Source of the DNA: CAWFFV01 sp963814985
Lineage (GTDB): Bacteria > Chloroflexota > Ktedonobacteria > Ktedonobacterales > Ktedonobacteraceae
DNA: 23,307 bases
Reading direction: 5' to 3'
Assembly: GCA_963814985.1 (NCBI GenBank)
Contig: CAWFFV010000117.1
Coordinates: 1-23,307 of the forward strand
Of the stretch, positions 7,955 through 15,017 are shown one piece after another (position 1 is the stretch's first letter; each line of letters starts with the position of its first letter). Made by a program: the position numbers and the translations under genes. The notes under the pieces are model-generated. The model ran no database searches. It worked only from the letters and a program-made list of their open reading frames with translations, and had not been told where the DNA came from.

Positions 7955-9061
7955 TTGGGACACAAAGTGCATCCCACAGGGTTCAGGCTCGGCGTCGTTA
8001 AAGGTTGGCAGTCTCGCTGGTATGCCGAGCGTGATTATAAAGATATCCTGGCGGAAGATTTTCTGTTACGTAAGCAGATCAATAAAGAGCTTGCGAACGC
8101 AGGCGTCTCAAAAATTGAGATTGAGCGTGCCGCTGCCAATCAGGTATTGGTCAAGATTTATACAGCAAAGCCTGGTATTGTTATTGGTAAGAGTGGTGAA
8201 AAAGTTGAGCGGCTCAAGTCAACTCTCGAAGCCAAGACCAAGAAACGCGTGCGCCTGGAGATCATCGAGATCCGTCAGCCGGAGCTAGACGCATATTTAG
8301 TCGGGCGTAGCATCGCGGAACAGTTGGAGAAGCGTATCTCCTTCCGTCGTGCTATGAAGCAGGCTGTGCAGAAGTCAATGCGTGCTAATGCGAAGGGCAT
8401 TAAGGTCATCGTTGGTGGGCGTCTGGGAGGAGCAGAAATTGCTCGTTCCGAGAAAGAGGTTGAGGGAAAGGTTCCTCTCCATACTCTGCGTGCTGACATT
8501 GATTATGGTCTGGCTGAGGCACATACAACCTTTGGCGTCATTGGCATCAAAGTGTGGATTTACCGGGGCGATATTCTGCCCAGCAAGCGTCGTGAAGCTG
8601 GGGAACCTCAGGAAATTGTAGCACAACCCACGTTTACTCCGCGTGAGCAGGGTGAGCGTCGTGGTGGTGGTGATCGTCGCCGTCAGGGTGACGGTGGTGG
8701 GCAGCGAGGAGAGCGTGGTCCGCGTCCGCAAGGAGACCGACCGCGTGGTGTTGACCGGGGCCCACGCCCACAGGGACAGGGAGAGCGTGGTCCGCGTCCG
8801 CAAGGAGACCGACCACAAGGAGATCGGCCACCGCGTCTGCAAGGAGATCGACCACAAGGAGACCGACCACCACGTCCGCAAGGAGATCGACCACAAGGAG
8901 AGCGTGGTCCGCGTCCTCCACGTCCACAAGGAGATCGGCCACCGCGTCCCCATGGCGACCGTCCGCCGCGTAGCGAGCAAGCACCTGCCAGTTCCGCAGC
9001 ACCGGTCACCCCACCACCAGCCGCACCGACGACAGACCCAGGTGCCGCTCAGAGCGAGTAG
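7955..9061 (+). CDS. rpsC: 30S ribosomal protein S3 with a long Arg/Gly/Pro-rich tail
   Basis: S3 lies at the mRNA entry site and contributes to the ribosome's helicase activity. The start chosen is TTG 7955, 8 bases after AAAGGAG, giving the family N-terminus (M)GHKVHPTGFRLGVVKGW; the upstream in-frame ATG at 7919 lies inside the leader hairpin. The KH motif IGKSGEKVERLK is at residues 77-88 and the C-terminal domain contains GGRLGGAEIARSE and LHTLRADIDYG. The core ends near residue 215. Then comes a tail of about 150 residues built from repeats like PQGDRP, GERGPRP and RPPRP, ending in an Ala/Pro/Thr-rich stretch. Total 368 residues against about 210-240 normally. The tail is probably disordered and could bind RNA. 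Confidence 0.96.
   Translation: MGHKVHPTGFRLGVVKGWQSRWYAERDYKDILAEDFLLRKQINKELANAGVSKIEIERAAANQVLVKIYTAKPGIVIGKSGEKVERLKSTLEAKTKKRVRLEIIEIRQPELDAYLVGRSIAEQLEKRISFRRAMKQAVQKSMRANAKGIKVIVGGRLGGAEIARSEKEVEGKVPLHTLRADIDYGLAEAHTTFGVIGIKVWIYRGDILPSKRREAGEPQEIVAQPTFTPREQGERRGGGDRRRQGDGGGQRGERGPRPQGDRPRGVDRGPRPQGQGERGPRPQGDRPQGDRPPRLQGDRPQGDRPPRPQGDRPQGERGPRPPRPQGDRPPRPHGDRPPRSEQAPASSAAPVTPPPAAPTTDPGAAQSE
8708..8966 (+). repeat. Degenerate tandem repeats encoding the S3 tail
   Basis: This stretch inside rpsC repeats units related to CGTCCGCAAGGAGACCGACC and CACAAGGAGATCGGCCACCG, which translate to PQGDRP, PRPQGDRP and ERGPRPQ modules. Copies differ by point changes and by unit length, as expected for slippage followed by drift. 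The repeats keep one frame throughout and also create long spurious antisense ORFs. They are coding repeats, not a CRISPR array: there are no equal-length unique spacers. Confidence 0.8.
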
Positions 9062-9075
9062 AGGAGAGCTAAGCC

Positions 9076-9507
9076 ATGTTATTGGCACCGTCACGTACAA
9101 AATTTCGCCGACAGCATCGCGGTCGCATGAGAGGCGAAGCCCAGCGAGGCAGTACTCTCGCATTCGGCGATTATGGTCTGCAAGCGCTTGAAGCTTGTTG
9201 GATGGAGGCTCGTCAGATAGAGTCGGCCCGTATTGCGCTGACCCGCTTTATGAAGCGTGGTGGCAAAGTATGGATCCGCGTCTTCCCTGATAAGCCCATC
9301 ACTGCCAAGCCTGCCGAAACCCGTATGGGAAGCGGAAAAGGTGCTGTTGACCATTGGGTTGCAGTTATTAAGCCGGGGCGTATCATCTTCGAGATCGGTG
9401 GCGTGAGTGAAGAAATCGCCAAAGAAGCTGTACGCCTGGCCAGTCATAAGCTGCCAGTCAGGACACGCTTTATTACAAGAGGGGAGGCGGAGAGTGTCGA
9501 AGCTTAG
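9076..9507 (+). CDS. rplP: 50S ribosomal protein L16
   Basis: L16 positions tRNA in the A site and is a late-assembly 50S protein. The 143-residue product is normal in length, with RTKFRRQHRGRMRGEAQRG at the start, then STLAFGDYGLQALE, RFMKRGGKVWIRVFPDKPIT and the loop segment ETRMGSGKGAVDHWVAVIK. ATG 9076 lies 14 bases after rpsC and has GAGGAGAGC upstream. Its end overlaps the GTG start of rpmC by 14 bases, which implies coupled translation of L16 and L29. Nothing is unusual in the protein. Confidence 0.97.
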   Translation: MLLAPSRTKFRRQHRGRMRGEAQRGSTLAFGDYGLQALEACWMEARQIESARIALTRFMKRGGKVWIRVFPDKPITAKPAETRMGSGKGAVDHWVAVIKPGRIIFEIGGVSEEIAKEAVRLASHKLPVRTRFITRGEAESVEA

Positions 9508-9700
9508 TGAACGCCATAAGCAGATAAGCGAGTATTCTGTCGCTGAAGCACAGCAGCAGATCAAGGACGCGCGGCTGAAGCTGTTCAATCTCCGCTTGCA
9601 GCAGCAGCGTGGTGAAGTCAAGAACAACCGCGTCTTTGCACAGACCCGTAAGGATATTGCGCGTTTGCTGCATCACCTAACAACGTTGGAGAATGAATAA
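9494..9700 (+). CDS. rpmC: 50S ribosomal protein L29
   Basis: L29 is a small helical protein next to L23 at the tunnel exit. The start chosen is GTG 9494, preceded by GGGGAGGCGG; the longer in-frame ORF begins at 9407 deep inside rplP and is not credible. This gives 68 residues, (M)SKLSERHKQISEYS, with the family core KLFNLRLQQQRGEVKNNRVF and QTRKDIARLLHHL, two antiparallel helices. It overlaps rplP by 14 bases and its TAA overlaps the rpsQ ATG by one base (TAATG), so three genes are chained by overlap. Confidence 0.95.
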   Translation: MSKLSERHKQISEYSVAEAQQQIKDARLKLFNLRLQQQRGEVKNNRVFAQTRKDIARLLHHLTTLENE

Positions 9701-10065
9701 TGACACAGCAGAGCGCAACCACCGCACCAGATGTGGCAACGGCTCCTGAAGTAAGCCGTCGTCAACAGAAGGTTGGGCGTGTGGTCAGCAATAAAATGGA
9801 TAAAACGATAGTTGTTGTCGTAGAGTCATTAAAAAAACACCGTATCTATAAGCGTACGTATAAGCAAACAAAGCGCTTCCAGGTGCATGACGAGACAAAT
9901 ATCTGTCAAATAGGCGATATGGTTCGTATTGAAGAAAGCCGTCCACTGAGCAAGACGAAACGGTGGCGTTTGGTTGAGATCGTCAAGCATGGCAGCGGTA
10001 TTGTACCCGTTGAAGAAGTGCTGGCAAAGGCTGATCCTAACCTGACCGAAGAGTCGGCGCAATAG
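9700..10065 (+). CDS. rpsQ: 30S ribosomal protein S17
   Basis: S17 is a primary 16S rRNA-binding protein of the OB fold that nucleates the 5' domain. The core is clear: KVGRVVSNKMDKTIVVVVE, then HRIYKRTYKQTKRFQVHDE, GDMVRIEESRPLSKTKRWRL and VEIV. At 121 residues it is longer than the usual ~80-90. About 20 extra residues lie at the N-terminus (MTQQSATTAPDVATAPEVS, Ala/Thr-rich, probably disordered) and about 20 at the C-terminus (PVEEVLAKADPNLTEESAQ). ATG 9700 overlaps the rpmC stop. An internal start is not needed, because the overlap and frame support the longer protein. Confidence 0.95.
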   Translation: MTQQSATTAPDVATAPEVSRRQQKVGRVVSNKMDKTIVVVVESLKKHRIYKRTYKQTKRFQVHDETNICQIGDMVRIEESRPLSKTKRWRLVEIVKHGSGIVPVEEVLAKADPNLTEESAQ

Positions 10066-10081
10066 GGAAGGAAACAGTCTG

Positions 10082-10451
10082 ATGATTCAGCCACAAACAC
10101 GTCTGAAAGTCGCTGATAATACTGGCGCAAAAGAGATTATGTGTATTCGTGTCATGAGCGGTTCTGCCAAACGGTATGCCGAAATCGGAGATGTGATAAA
10201 AGCTTCTGTGAAGCAGGCTGCGCCCAATGGACAGGTTAAGAAGGGTGAAGTCGTGAATGCTGTAGTCGTTCGTGTGGCAAAGGAGTATGCACGTCCTGAT
10301 GGTTCGCATATTCGCTTTGACGAGAACGCTGCAGTCATCATTGCTGCTGGTAACAATCCACGTGGCACACGTATCTTTGGCCCGGTAGCCCGCGAACTGC
10401 GCTGAGCGAAACTTTATGAAGATCATTTCGCTAGCGCCCGAAGTGCTCTAA
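10082..10451 (+). CDS. rplN: 50S ribosomal protein L14 (one-base frameshift near the end)
   Basis: L14 lies at the subunit interface and binds the RsfS silencing factor in other bacteria. The sequence MIQPQTRLKVADNTGAKEIM, then GQVKKGEVVNAVVVR, DENAAVIIAAGNNPRGTRI and FGPVARELR is classic. The literal frame stops at TGA 10403-10405, giving 107 residues. Treating T 10403 as an extra base gives ERNFMKIISLAPEVL and TAA at 10449-10451, for a total of 122 residues, exactly the usual L14 length. The one-base insertion is therefore almost certainly a sequence error or a very recent mutation. The restored gene ends 12 bases before rplX, removing an apparent long spacer. Confidence 0.94.
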
Positions 10452-10463
10452 TCGAGGGAAAAG

Positions 10464-10853
10464 ATGGCAATACAACAAAAAGAGAAAAAGCCTCTCCATC
10501 TTGCCAAAATGAATATCAAAAAGGGCGACACCGTTTTGATTATCACTGGCAAAGATAAGGGGAAGGAAGGAATAGTTTCGCGGGCGATTCCCCAGGTCAA
10601 TAAAGTGATCGTTGAGGGGTTGAACATTGTGAAGAAGCATGTGCGTCCGCAAGGCCAGACTCGACAAGGCGGAGTGATCGAGAAGGCAATGCCTATTCAT
10701 GTCTCAAACGTCATGCTCAAATGTACCGAGTGCGGCGAAATTACCCGTGTCGCGCATGATCGCCGCCCAATGGGAGCCGATCAGAAAGTCCGTCCGGTGC
10801 GCGTTTGTAAGAATTGTCACAAAATCATCGAAGATCGCACGAGGAGTAGTTAA
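10464..10853 (+). CDS. rplX: 50S ribosomal protein L24
   Basis: L24 initiates 50S assembly by binding the 5' end of 23S rRNA. The KOW motif is seen in KKGDTVLIITGKDKGKEGIV, followed by VEGLNIVKKHVRPQGQTRQGG and the segment AMPIHVSNVMLKC. The C-terminal part holds two cysteine pairs, CTEC and CKNC, about 33 residues apart, which probably bind zinc as in many bacterial L24 proteins. The product has 129 residues, with about 14 extra basic residues before the usual start (MAIQQKEKKPLHLA). ATG 10464 follows GAGGGAAAAG. It lies 12 bases after restored rplN. Confidence 0.95.
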   Translation: MAIQQKEKKPLHLAKMNIKKGDTVLIITGKDKGKEGIVSRAIPQVNKVIVEGLNIVKKHVRPQGQTRQGGVIEKAMPIHVSNVMLKCTECGEITRVAHDRRPMGADQKVRPVRVCKNCHKIIEDRTRSS

Positions 10854-10858
10854 ACGCT

Positions 10859-11402
10859 ATGGCATCACGACTTGAAAGAAAAATACCGCCAAGAGGTTAT
10901 GCCAGCCCTGCATAAGGAGTTTAACTACCGTAACCCGATGCAGGTTCCTGGTGTGGACAAAGTCGTTGTGAATATCGGGATGGGCGAAGTCATCCAGAAC
11001 TCGAAGGCAATGGATGCTGCTGTTGCTGATCTGTCCGCCATCACCGGGCAACGACCTGTGATTACACGTGCTAAGCGCTCGGTTGCCACATTTAAATTGC
11101 GTGAAGGAATGCAGATTGGTTGCATGGTCACACTGCGTGGTGATCGTATGTACCAGTTCCTTGACAAGCTTATGAATGTGGCTCTGCCGCGCTTGCGTGA
11201 TTTCCAGGGGGTTTCCGCGGAAGCCTTTGATGGCCGTGGTAACTATACACTGGGCTTGCGCGAGCAACTGGTTTTCCCCGAAATTGACTATGATAAGGTT
11301 GATAAGGTGCGCGGCATGGAAGTAAGTGTAGTCACAACAGCTCGTACCGATGAAGAGGGACGGCGGCTGCTCACATTGATGGGCATGCCCTTTAAGAAGT
11401 AA
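10859..11402 (+). CDS. rplE: 50S ribosomal protein L5 (one-base frameshift at the start)
   Basis: L5 binds 5S rRNA in the central protuberance and contacts P-site tRNA. The open frame from TTG 10872 (KEKYRQEVMPALHKEF, NPMQVPGVDKVVVNIG, RAKRSVATFKLREGMQIGC, FPEIDYDKVDKVRGM) lacks only the first residues and has no ribosome-binding site. ATG 10859, 12 bases after GAGGAG, reads MASRL and then goes out of frame. Removing one T of the pair at 10872-10873 joins them as MASRLKEKYRQEV, the family N-terminus. Restored length is 180 residues, the normal size. A literal annotation would start at 10872. Confidence 0.93.
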
Positions 11403-11416
11403 CGCTGGAGGGCGAG

Positions 11417-11602
11417 ATGGCAAAACTCTCAATGATTGTGAAGTCGCAACGCAAGCCCCAATTCAAAGTACAGCAGCATAACCGCTGCCAGGTTTGTGGG
11501 CGACCTCGTGCATATATGCGCAAATTTGGTCTATGTCGTATCTGCTTCCGCGAACGTGCATTGCGCGGCGAGTTGCCCGGCGTGACGAAATCGAGCTGGT
11601 AG
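11417..11602 (+). CDS. rpsN: 30S ribosomal protein S14, zinc-binding short form
   Basis: S14 is a late-assembling protein of the 30S head near the A site. The 61-residue product is the short type Z form, with two cysteine pairs, CQVC and CRIC, in NRCQVCGRPRAYMRKFGLCR, forming a zinc-binding site. The end is GELPGVTKSSW, as in other members. The start ATG 11417 is preceded by GGAGGGCGAG, 14 bases after rplE. The zinc form is typical of Gram-positives, Chloroflexota and Thermus relatives. A zinc-free duplicate used under zinc starvation is not present in this window. Confidence 0.97.
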   Translation: MAKLSMIVKSQRKPQFKVQQHNRCQVCGRPRAYMRKFGLCRICFRERALRGELPGVTKSSW

Positions 11603-11695
11603 TCGCGAAGATGAAAGGACACAGGGACGGAAACGCTGAGATAAAGAGATGCTCAAGGTACGTTTTTGCTCTTTTGTGATTGTGGAGGGTATTCC

Positions 11696-12091
11696 ATGAA
11701 TATGACTGATCCGATTGCGGATATGCTCACACGTATTCGCAATGCGGTTACAGCACGACATACTCGCGTACTGATTCCAGCCTCGAAAATGAAGCTGAGT
11801 CTTGCGCGTGTGCTGAAAGAAGAAGGATATATCAAGGACATCGAGATCCTGAAAGATAATCCACAGGGTACGATCCGTCTGACGATACGTTATGTAGATA
11901 AGAAGCCCGTGTTGTCGCAGTTGAAGCGCGTCAGCAAGCCAGGTCTACGTGTCTACACAAAACAAGCGACTATCCCAAGGGTCCGTGGTGGACTGGGGAT
12001 AGCCATTCTTTCGACACCGAAGGGTCTGATGACTGGCACAAGCGCCTATCGGCAGGGACTTGGTGGCGAAGTTATCTGCTACGTTTGGTAG
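11696..12091 (+). CDS. rpsH: 30S ribosomal protein S8
   Basis: S8 binds the central domain of 16S rRNA and, in E. coli, represses the spc operon by binding its mRNA. The start chosen is ATG 11696 (MNMTDPIADMLTRIRNA), 8 bases after TGGAGGG; the ATG at 11702 is also possible and would remove two residues. The longer in-frame ORF from 11666 adds atypical Cys-rich residues. The body has KEEGYIKDIEIL, RVSKPGLRVY and GLGIAILSTPKGLMTG, ending GGEVICYVW. It has 131 residues, normal. A 93-base spacer separates it from rpsN; no S8-like repressor site could be recognised by eye. Confidence 0.95.
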   Translation: MNMTDPIADMLTRIRNAVTARHTRVLIPASKMKLSLARVLKEEGYIKDIEILKDNPQGTIRLTIRYVDKKPVLSQLKRVSKPGLRVYTKQATIPRVRGGLGIAILSTPKGLMTGTSAYRQGLGGEVICYVW

Positions 12092-12104
12092 AGGGAGGTC
12101 TGGA

Positions 12105-12679
12105 ATGTCTCGTATTGGACGTACTCCAATCGCAGTGCCGCCAAAGGTGCAGGTGAACTGGACCGAAGGCAACTTTGTGACAGTGAAGGGTCCCAAGGGG
12201 CAGCTTTCATATCAGGTCGATCCTGACCTGATACTGAAGCTTGAAGATGGCTCGCTCCAGGTGAATCGCCCATCGGATAGCAAGGAACACAGGGCCAAGC
12301 ATGGTTTGTACCGTAGCCTTATCAACAACATGGTGGTAGGCGTAACGGCAGGGTACACAAAGCAACTGGAGATTCACGGTGTAGGTTATCGCGCAGCCAA
12401 GGTTGGAGATAATCTGGTGATTCTGGTGGGCTATTCTCATCCTGTAGAAGTGCAACCACCTGCTGGTGTCTCTTTTACAATTGATGGTGTGGACCCGGCA
12501 ACGAAAGCTACGAAAGTCAGCGTCAGTGGCATCGACAAGCAACTTGTGGGTGAGGTCGCTGCAACCATTCGCCGTGTACGCAAACCTGAGCCATACAAGG
12601 GCAAGGGAATTCGCTATACAGGTGAGAAATTCGGCGCAAGGCTGGTAAAGCCGGGAAAGTCGGCGGCAAAAAGAAGTAG
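12105..12679 (+). CDS. rplF: 50S ribosomal protein L6 (one-base frameshift near the end)
   Basis: L6 lies near the factor-binding centre beside the sarcin-ricin loop. The start ATG 12105 (MSRIGRTPIAVPPKV) follows GAGGGAGG. The body has VTVKGPKGQLSYQVD, RSLINNMVVGVTAGYTKQLE, GVGYRAAKVGDNL and RRVRKPEPYKGKGIRYTGEK. After GEK the literal frame drifts into FGARLVKPGKSAAKRSRL and stops at 12713. Adding one A to the AAA run near 12627-12629 gives IRRKAGKAGKVGGKKK and TAG at 12677-12679, the typical basic L6 end. Restored length is 191 residues. A missing base in a homopolymer is the likely cause. Confidence 0.93.
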
Positions 12680-12711
12680 GTTAGTCGTATCTAATCTTGC
12701 AACGTACAACT

Positions 12712-12762
12712 GAGGGAGAGAAAGAGAGACGTAGTGCCGACCACGTATCTCAAAAATCCCTC
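12712..12762 (+). promoter_or_regulatory. Hairpin in the 202-base rplF-rplR spacer
   Basis: GAGGGA (12712-12717) pairs with TCCCTC (12757-12762). Inside, GAGAGACGT (12724-12732) pairs with ACGTATCTC (12743-12751) with one mismatch. The result is a two-part stem of about 14 pairs with an internal loop. Shortly downstream a weaker hairpin (ATCTC/GAGAT with inner CTCT/AGAG) spans about 12822-12850. rplR at 12882 lacks a clear Shine-Dalgarno sequence, so this leader may influence its translation. There is no strong T tract, so it is not a clear terminator. Confidence 0.4.
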
Positions 12763-12881
12763 CCTTGTTGTATCTATCCAGGAAACGAAAGGGGAGTTGC
12801 GAAAGATCGTACCACGCGAAGTATCTCTCTTCAGAAATAGAGTTCGAGATGTTTCGTACGTTTGTCTTTTGCACTTGAGCT

Positions 12882-13493
12882 ATGATTAAACAATTTAACG
12901 CAAATAAGGCGCGGCTGCGGCGGCACCAGCGTATAAGACGCCGTTTAGAAGGCTCGCAGGTACGCCCACGCTTAAACGTATTCCGTAGTGGACACCATAT
13001 CTATGCACAGGTCATAGACGACACGACAGGTCAGACATTGGCTGCAGCTTCCTCGCTTGATGTGAGTTTGCGCGACTTTAAGCCTGCTGTGACGGATACT
13101 CCTGTTGTAAAGCCTGTGGCGGATCAAGAGGTTTTGGTAGAGGTAGCAGCCGAAGCTGCGCCTGTCAAAGGTAAAGCAGCCAAAACCGAGAAACCTGCTG
13201 GGAAAGGGTCGCAAAAGGGCGCTCCTGTTGGGAAAGGCGGCAAACCTGGAACTCAAGCAAAAACGCTGTTGCCTGCTGCCCAAAAAGGTGAGCGGAAAAC
13301 ACCGCTTGAGGCGCTTGCTCCCATTGCCAATAACAAAAAAGTAGCGCTTGCACGTGAAGTTGGTAAGCTTGTAGCCCAGCGTGCAAAAGAAAAGGGCGTG
13401 AGTCAGGTTGTCTTTGATCGTGGTGGCTACGCCTATCATGGACGAGTTGCAGCACTCGCTGAAGGCGCTCGTGAAGTAGGCCTGAGTTTCTAG
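12882..13493 (+). CDS. rplR: 50S ribosomal protein L18 with a ~80-residue insertion
   Basis: L18 binds 5S rRNA with L5 in the central protuberance. The N-terminal part (RLRRHQRIRRRLEGSQVRPR, LNVFRSGHHIYAQVIDDTTG) and C-terminal part (ALAREVGKLVAQRAKEKGVS, VVFDRGGYAYHGRVAALAEG) are standard. Between them, around residues 66-146, lies an extra segment rich in Lys, Ala, Gly and Pro, including KGKAAKTEKPAGKGSQKG and GKGGKPGTQAK. Total length is 203 against about 115-125. The frame is continuous and both ends align well, so this is a genuine in-frame insertion, probably disordered and solvent-exposed. ATG 12882 has no strong ribosome-binding site and follows a 202-base structured spacer. rpsE is 17 bases downstream. 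Confidence 0.94.
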   Translation: MIKQFNANKARLRRHQRIRRRLEGSQVRPRLNVFRSGHHIYAQVIDDTTGQTLAAASSLDVSLRDFKPAVTDTPVVKPVADQEVLVEVAAEAAPVKGKAAKTEKPAGKGSQKGAPVGKGGKPGTQAKTLLPAAQKGERKTPLEALAPIANNKKVALAREVGKLVAQRAKEKGVSQVVFDRGGYAYHGRVAALAEGAREVGLSF

Positions 13494-13510
13494 GGCCGCG
13501 AGGAGATAAA

Positions 13511-14219
13511 ATGGCAAGAATTGATGCATCAAAACTAAACCTGGAAGAGACTGTGGTAGAGGTCAGCCGCGTCTCGAAGGTGGTCAAAGGTGGCCGACGC
13601 TTTAGTATTCGTGCCCTGGTAGTAGTCGGTGATCGCAATGGTTATGTTGGCTATGGCTTTGGTAAAGCAAGCAGAGTACACAGAAGCTATTCGTAAAGGT
13701 GTAGAGGACGCCAAGAAGCACCTGATCCAGGTGCCGCTGGCTGGTACGACTATTCCTTACATGGTGAAAACAAATTTCGGTGCCTCCGAAGTTCTGCTTA
13801 AGCCGGCTGCCCCCGGTACTGGTGTTATCGCAGGAGGGGCGGTTCGCGCCGTCGTAGAGTCGGCTGGTGTCCGTGATATCTTAACAAAAACGTTGGGTAG
13901 TACCAATAAAGCGAATACGGTCCAGGCTTGTTTACAAGCTCTACGTGAGTTGCGCTCTCCAGAGGTTGAGGCAGCACGTCGTGGTAAGACTGTTGCCGAC
14001 ATTCTTGGCAAGAAGCGTGCTGAGCAAATTGCTGTCGCAACTGCCAGTGCCGCAGAGCAAGCCGCTGTAGCGCGGGCCGCTCGTGAAGAGGAAGCTCGTG
14101 AGACCAGGGCGACATCAGGCCGCAGAGGCGGCGGTGATCGCGGTGATCGTCGTGGTGGTGGCGATCGTGGTGATCGCGGTGATCGTCGTGGTGGTGGTGG
14201 CGGCGACCGCCGCCGATAG
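13511..14219 (+). CDS. rpsE: 30S ribosomal protein S5 with an RGG-like tail (one-base frameshift)
   Basis: S5 helps form the mRNA entry channel and influences decoding fidelity. From ATG 13511 (MARIDASKLNLEETVVEVS) the frame reads KVVKGGRRFSIRALVVVGDR and GYVGYGFGKA. An extra A at about 13670 then breaks it, and the literal frame stops at 13696. Skipping it gives AEYTEAIRKGVEDAKKHL, then GTGVIAGGAVRAVVESAGVR and VADILGKKRAEQ, as expected. Restored length is about 235 residues against ~165. The excess is an Ala/Glu/Arg helix-like linker and a tail of GGGDRGDRRGGGDRGDRGDR type ending GGDRRR, reminiscent of RGG RNA-binding tails. GAGGAGATAAA precedes the start. Confidence 0.94.
14131..14217 (+). 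repeat. Short tandem repeats encoding the S5 tail
   Basis: Repeats of GGTGATCGCGGTGATCGTCG and GTGGTGGTGGCGATCG units at the 3' end of rpsE encode alternating Gly, Asp and Arg (GDRGDRRGGG modules). The repeat keeps the reading frame and ends at the rpsE stop. The amino-acid composition resembles the S3 tail (Gly, Arg, Asp) but lacks its Pro and Gln, so the two arose separately or diverged. Confidence 0.75.
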
Positions 14220-14228
14220 GAGTAAACA

Positions 14229-14423
14229 ATGACAAAATTACGTGTAAAATGGGTAAAAAGCTCCATCGGTTACCCAAAAGACCAGAAGGCGACGATTCGT
14301 GCGCTGGGTTTGCGTAAGCTCCAGCACACTGTTGAGCATGATGATCAGCCCGCTGTACGTGGCATGATTCGCAAGGTTATTCACCTGGTGCAGGTGGAGG
14401 AGGCTGTCAGTGAAACTCTCTGA
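14229..14423 (+). CDS. rpmD: 50S ribosomal protein L30
   Basis: L30 is a small 50S protein of the ferredoxin-like L30/L7 fold. The 64-residue product begins MTKLRVKWVKSSIGYPKDQK and continues with TIRALGLRKLQHTVEHDDQP, then VRGMIRKVIHLVQVEE, which covers the whole family. ATG 14229 is preceded by AGGAGTAAAC, 9 bases after the rpsE stop. Its 3' end overlaps the rplO GTG start by 14 bases, so L15 is probably translated by coupling. No oddities are visible. Confidence 0.96.
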   Translation: MTKLRVKWVKSSIGYPKDQKATIRALGLRKLQHTVEHDDQPAVRGMIRKVIHLVQVEEAVSETL

Positions 14424-14946
14424 TTTGCGGCCAGCTCCTGGTTCGCACAAAGTTGAAAGACGCCTTGGGCGTGGGCACGGTTCTGGACGAGGTAAGACCG
14501 CTGGCCGCGGTACTAAGGGTCAGAAGGCGCGTACAGGCGGCAGGGTCCATCGTGCATTTAATGGTGGTCAAACTCGCCTGTCGAAGCGTTTACCATTCGT
14601 TCGTGGTCTGGGCAACAGCAATACGGCTTTCCGCGACGAATATACTATTATTAATCTTGCTGATCTCATACTATTTGAGGGTGATTCCCAGGTGAAACCT
14701 GAAGATCTGGCCAAAGCGGGATTGATAACTCCGGCCCAGAGTAAAGGGCTGATCAAGGTATTAGGAACAGGTGATCTAGGTCTTGCTCTAACTATACATG
14801 CTCATAAATTTTCCGCCAGTGCGCGTGCCAAAATTGAAGCTGTAGGTGGTAGTGTCGAGATCATTCCAACCAAAGTCTACGAGCAAACAAAACGACGTAA
14901 AGATGGCAAGACCAGGACAAATGAGTATCAGGATGCCAAAGCTTAA
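14410..14946 (+). CDS. rplO: 50S ribosomal protein L15
   Basis: L15 is a late-stage 50S assembly protein with an extended N-terminal arm. The start is GTG 14410, giving (M)KLSDLRPAPGSHKVERRLG and the Gly/Arg-rich arm GRGHGSGRGKTAGRGTKGQK, with GTGGAGGAGG upstream. The C-terminal fold has GLITPAQSKGLIKVLGTGDL and VHAHKFSASA-like residues (IHAHKFSASARAKIEAVGG). It has 178 residues against about 145-150; the excess is a basic C-terminal tail (QTKRRKDGKTRTNEYQDAKA). It overlaps rpmD by 14 bases. A 10-bp perfect hairpin straddles its stop codon before secY. Confidence 0.96.
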   Translation: MKLSDLRPAPGSHKVERRLGRGHGSGRGKTAGRGTKGQKARTGGRVHRAFNGGQTRLSKRLPFVRGLGNSNTAFRDEYTIINLADLILFEGDSQVKPEDLAKAGLITPAQSKGLIKVLGTGDLGLALTIHAHKFSASARAKIEAVGGSVEIIPTKVYEQTKRRKDGKTRTNEYQDAKA

Positions 14947-14965
14947 CCCCTTTGGCATCTTGTTC
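14932..14965 (+). terminator. Hairpin across the rplO stop codon
   Basis: GATGCCAAAG (14932-14941) pairs perfectly with CTTTGGCATC (14950-14959) around an 8-base loop that contains the rplO TAA. The stem is followed by TTGTTCG, a weak T tract. It could be a partial terminator or an mRNA-end stabiliser that lowers secY relative to the ribosomal genes upstream. Confidence 0.45.
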
Positions 14966-15017
14966 GTAGAAATCTTGAAGAAGAACTATCTTTGTCTGGT
15001 CATAAAAGGAGGCTCCC

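Noticed and set aside
8708..8966. CRISPR-like repetition
   Set aside because: Units are contiguous, imperfect and in frame with S3; there are no regular unique spacers and no cas genes.
8375..9163. Long antisense open frames over the S3 tail
   Set aside because: They arise because the coding repeats avoid stops on both strands. They have no ribosome-binding site, no family resemblance and the same period as the sense repeats.
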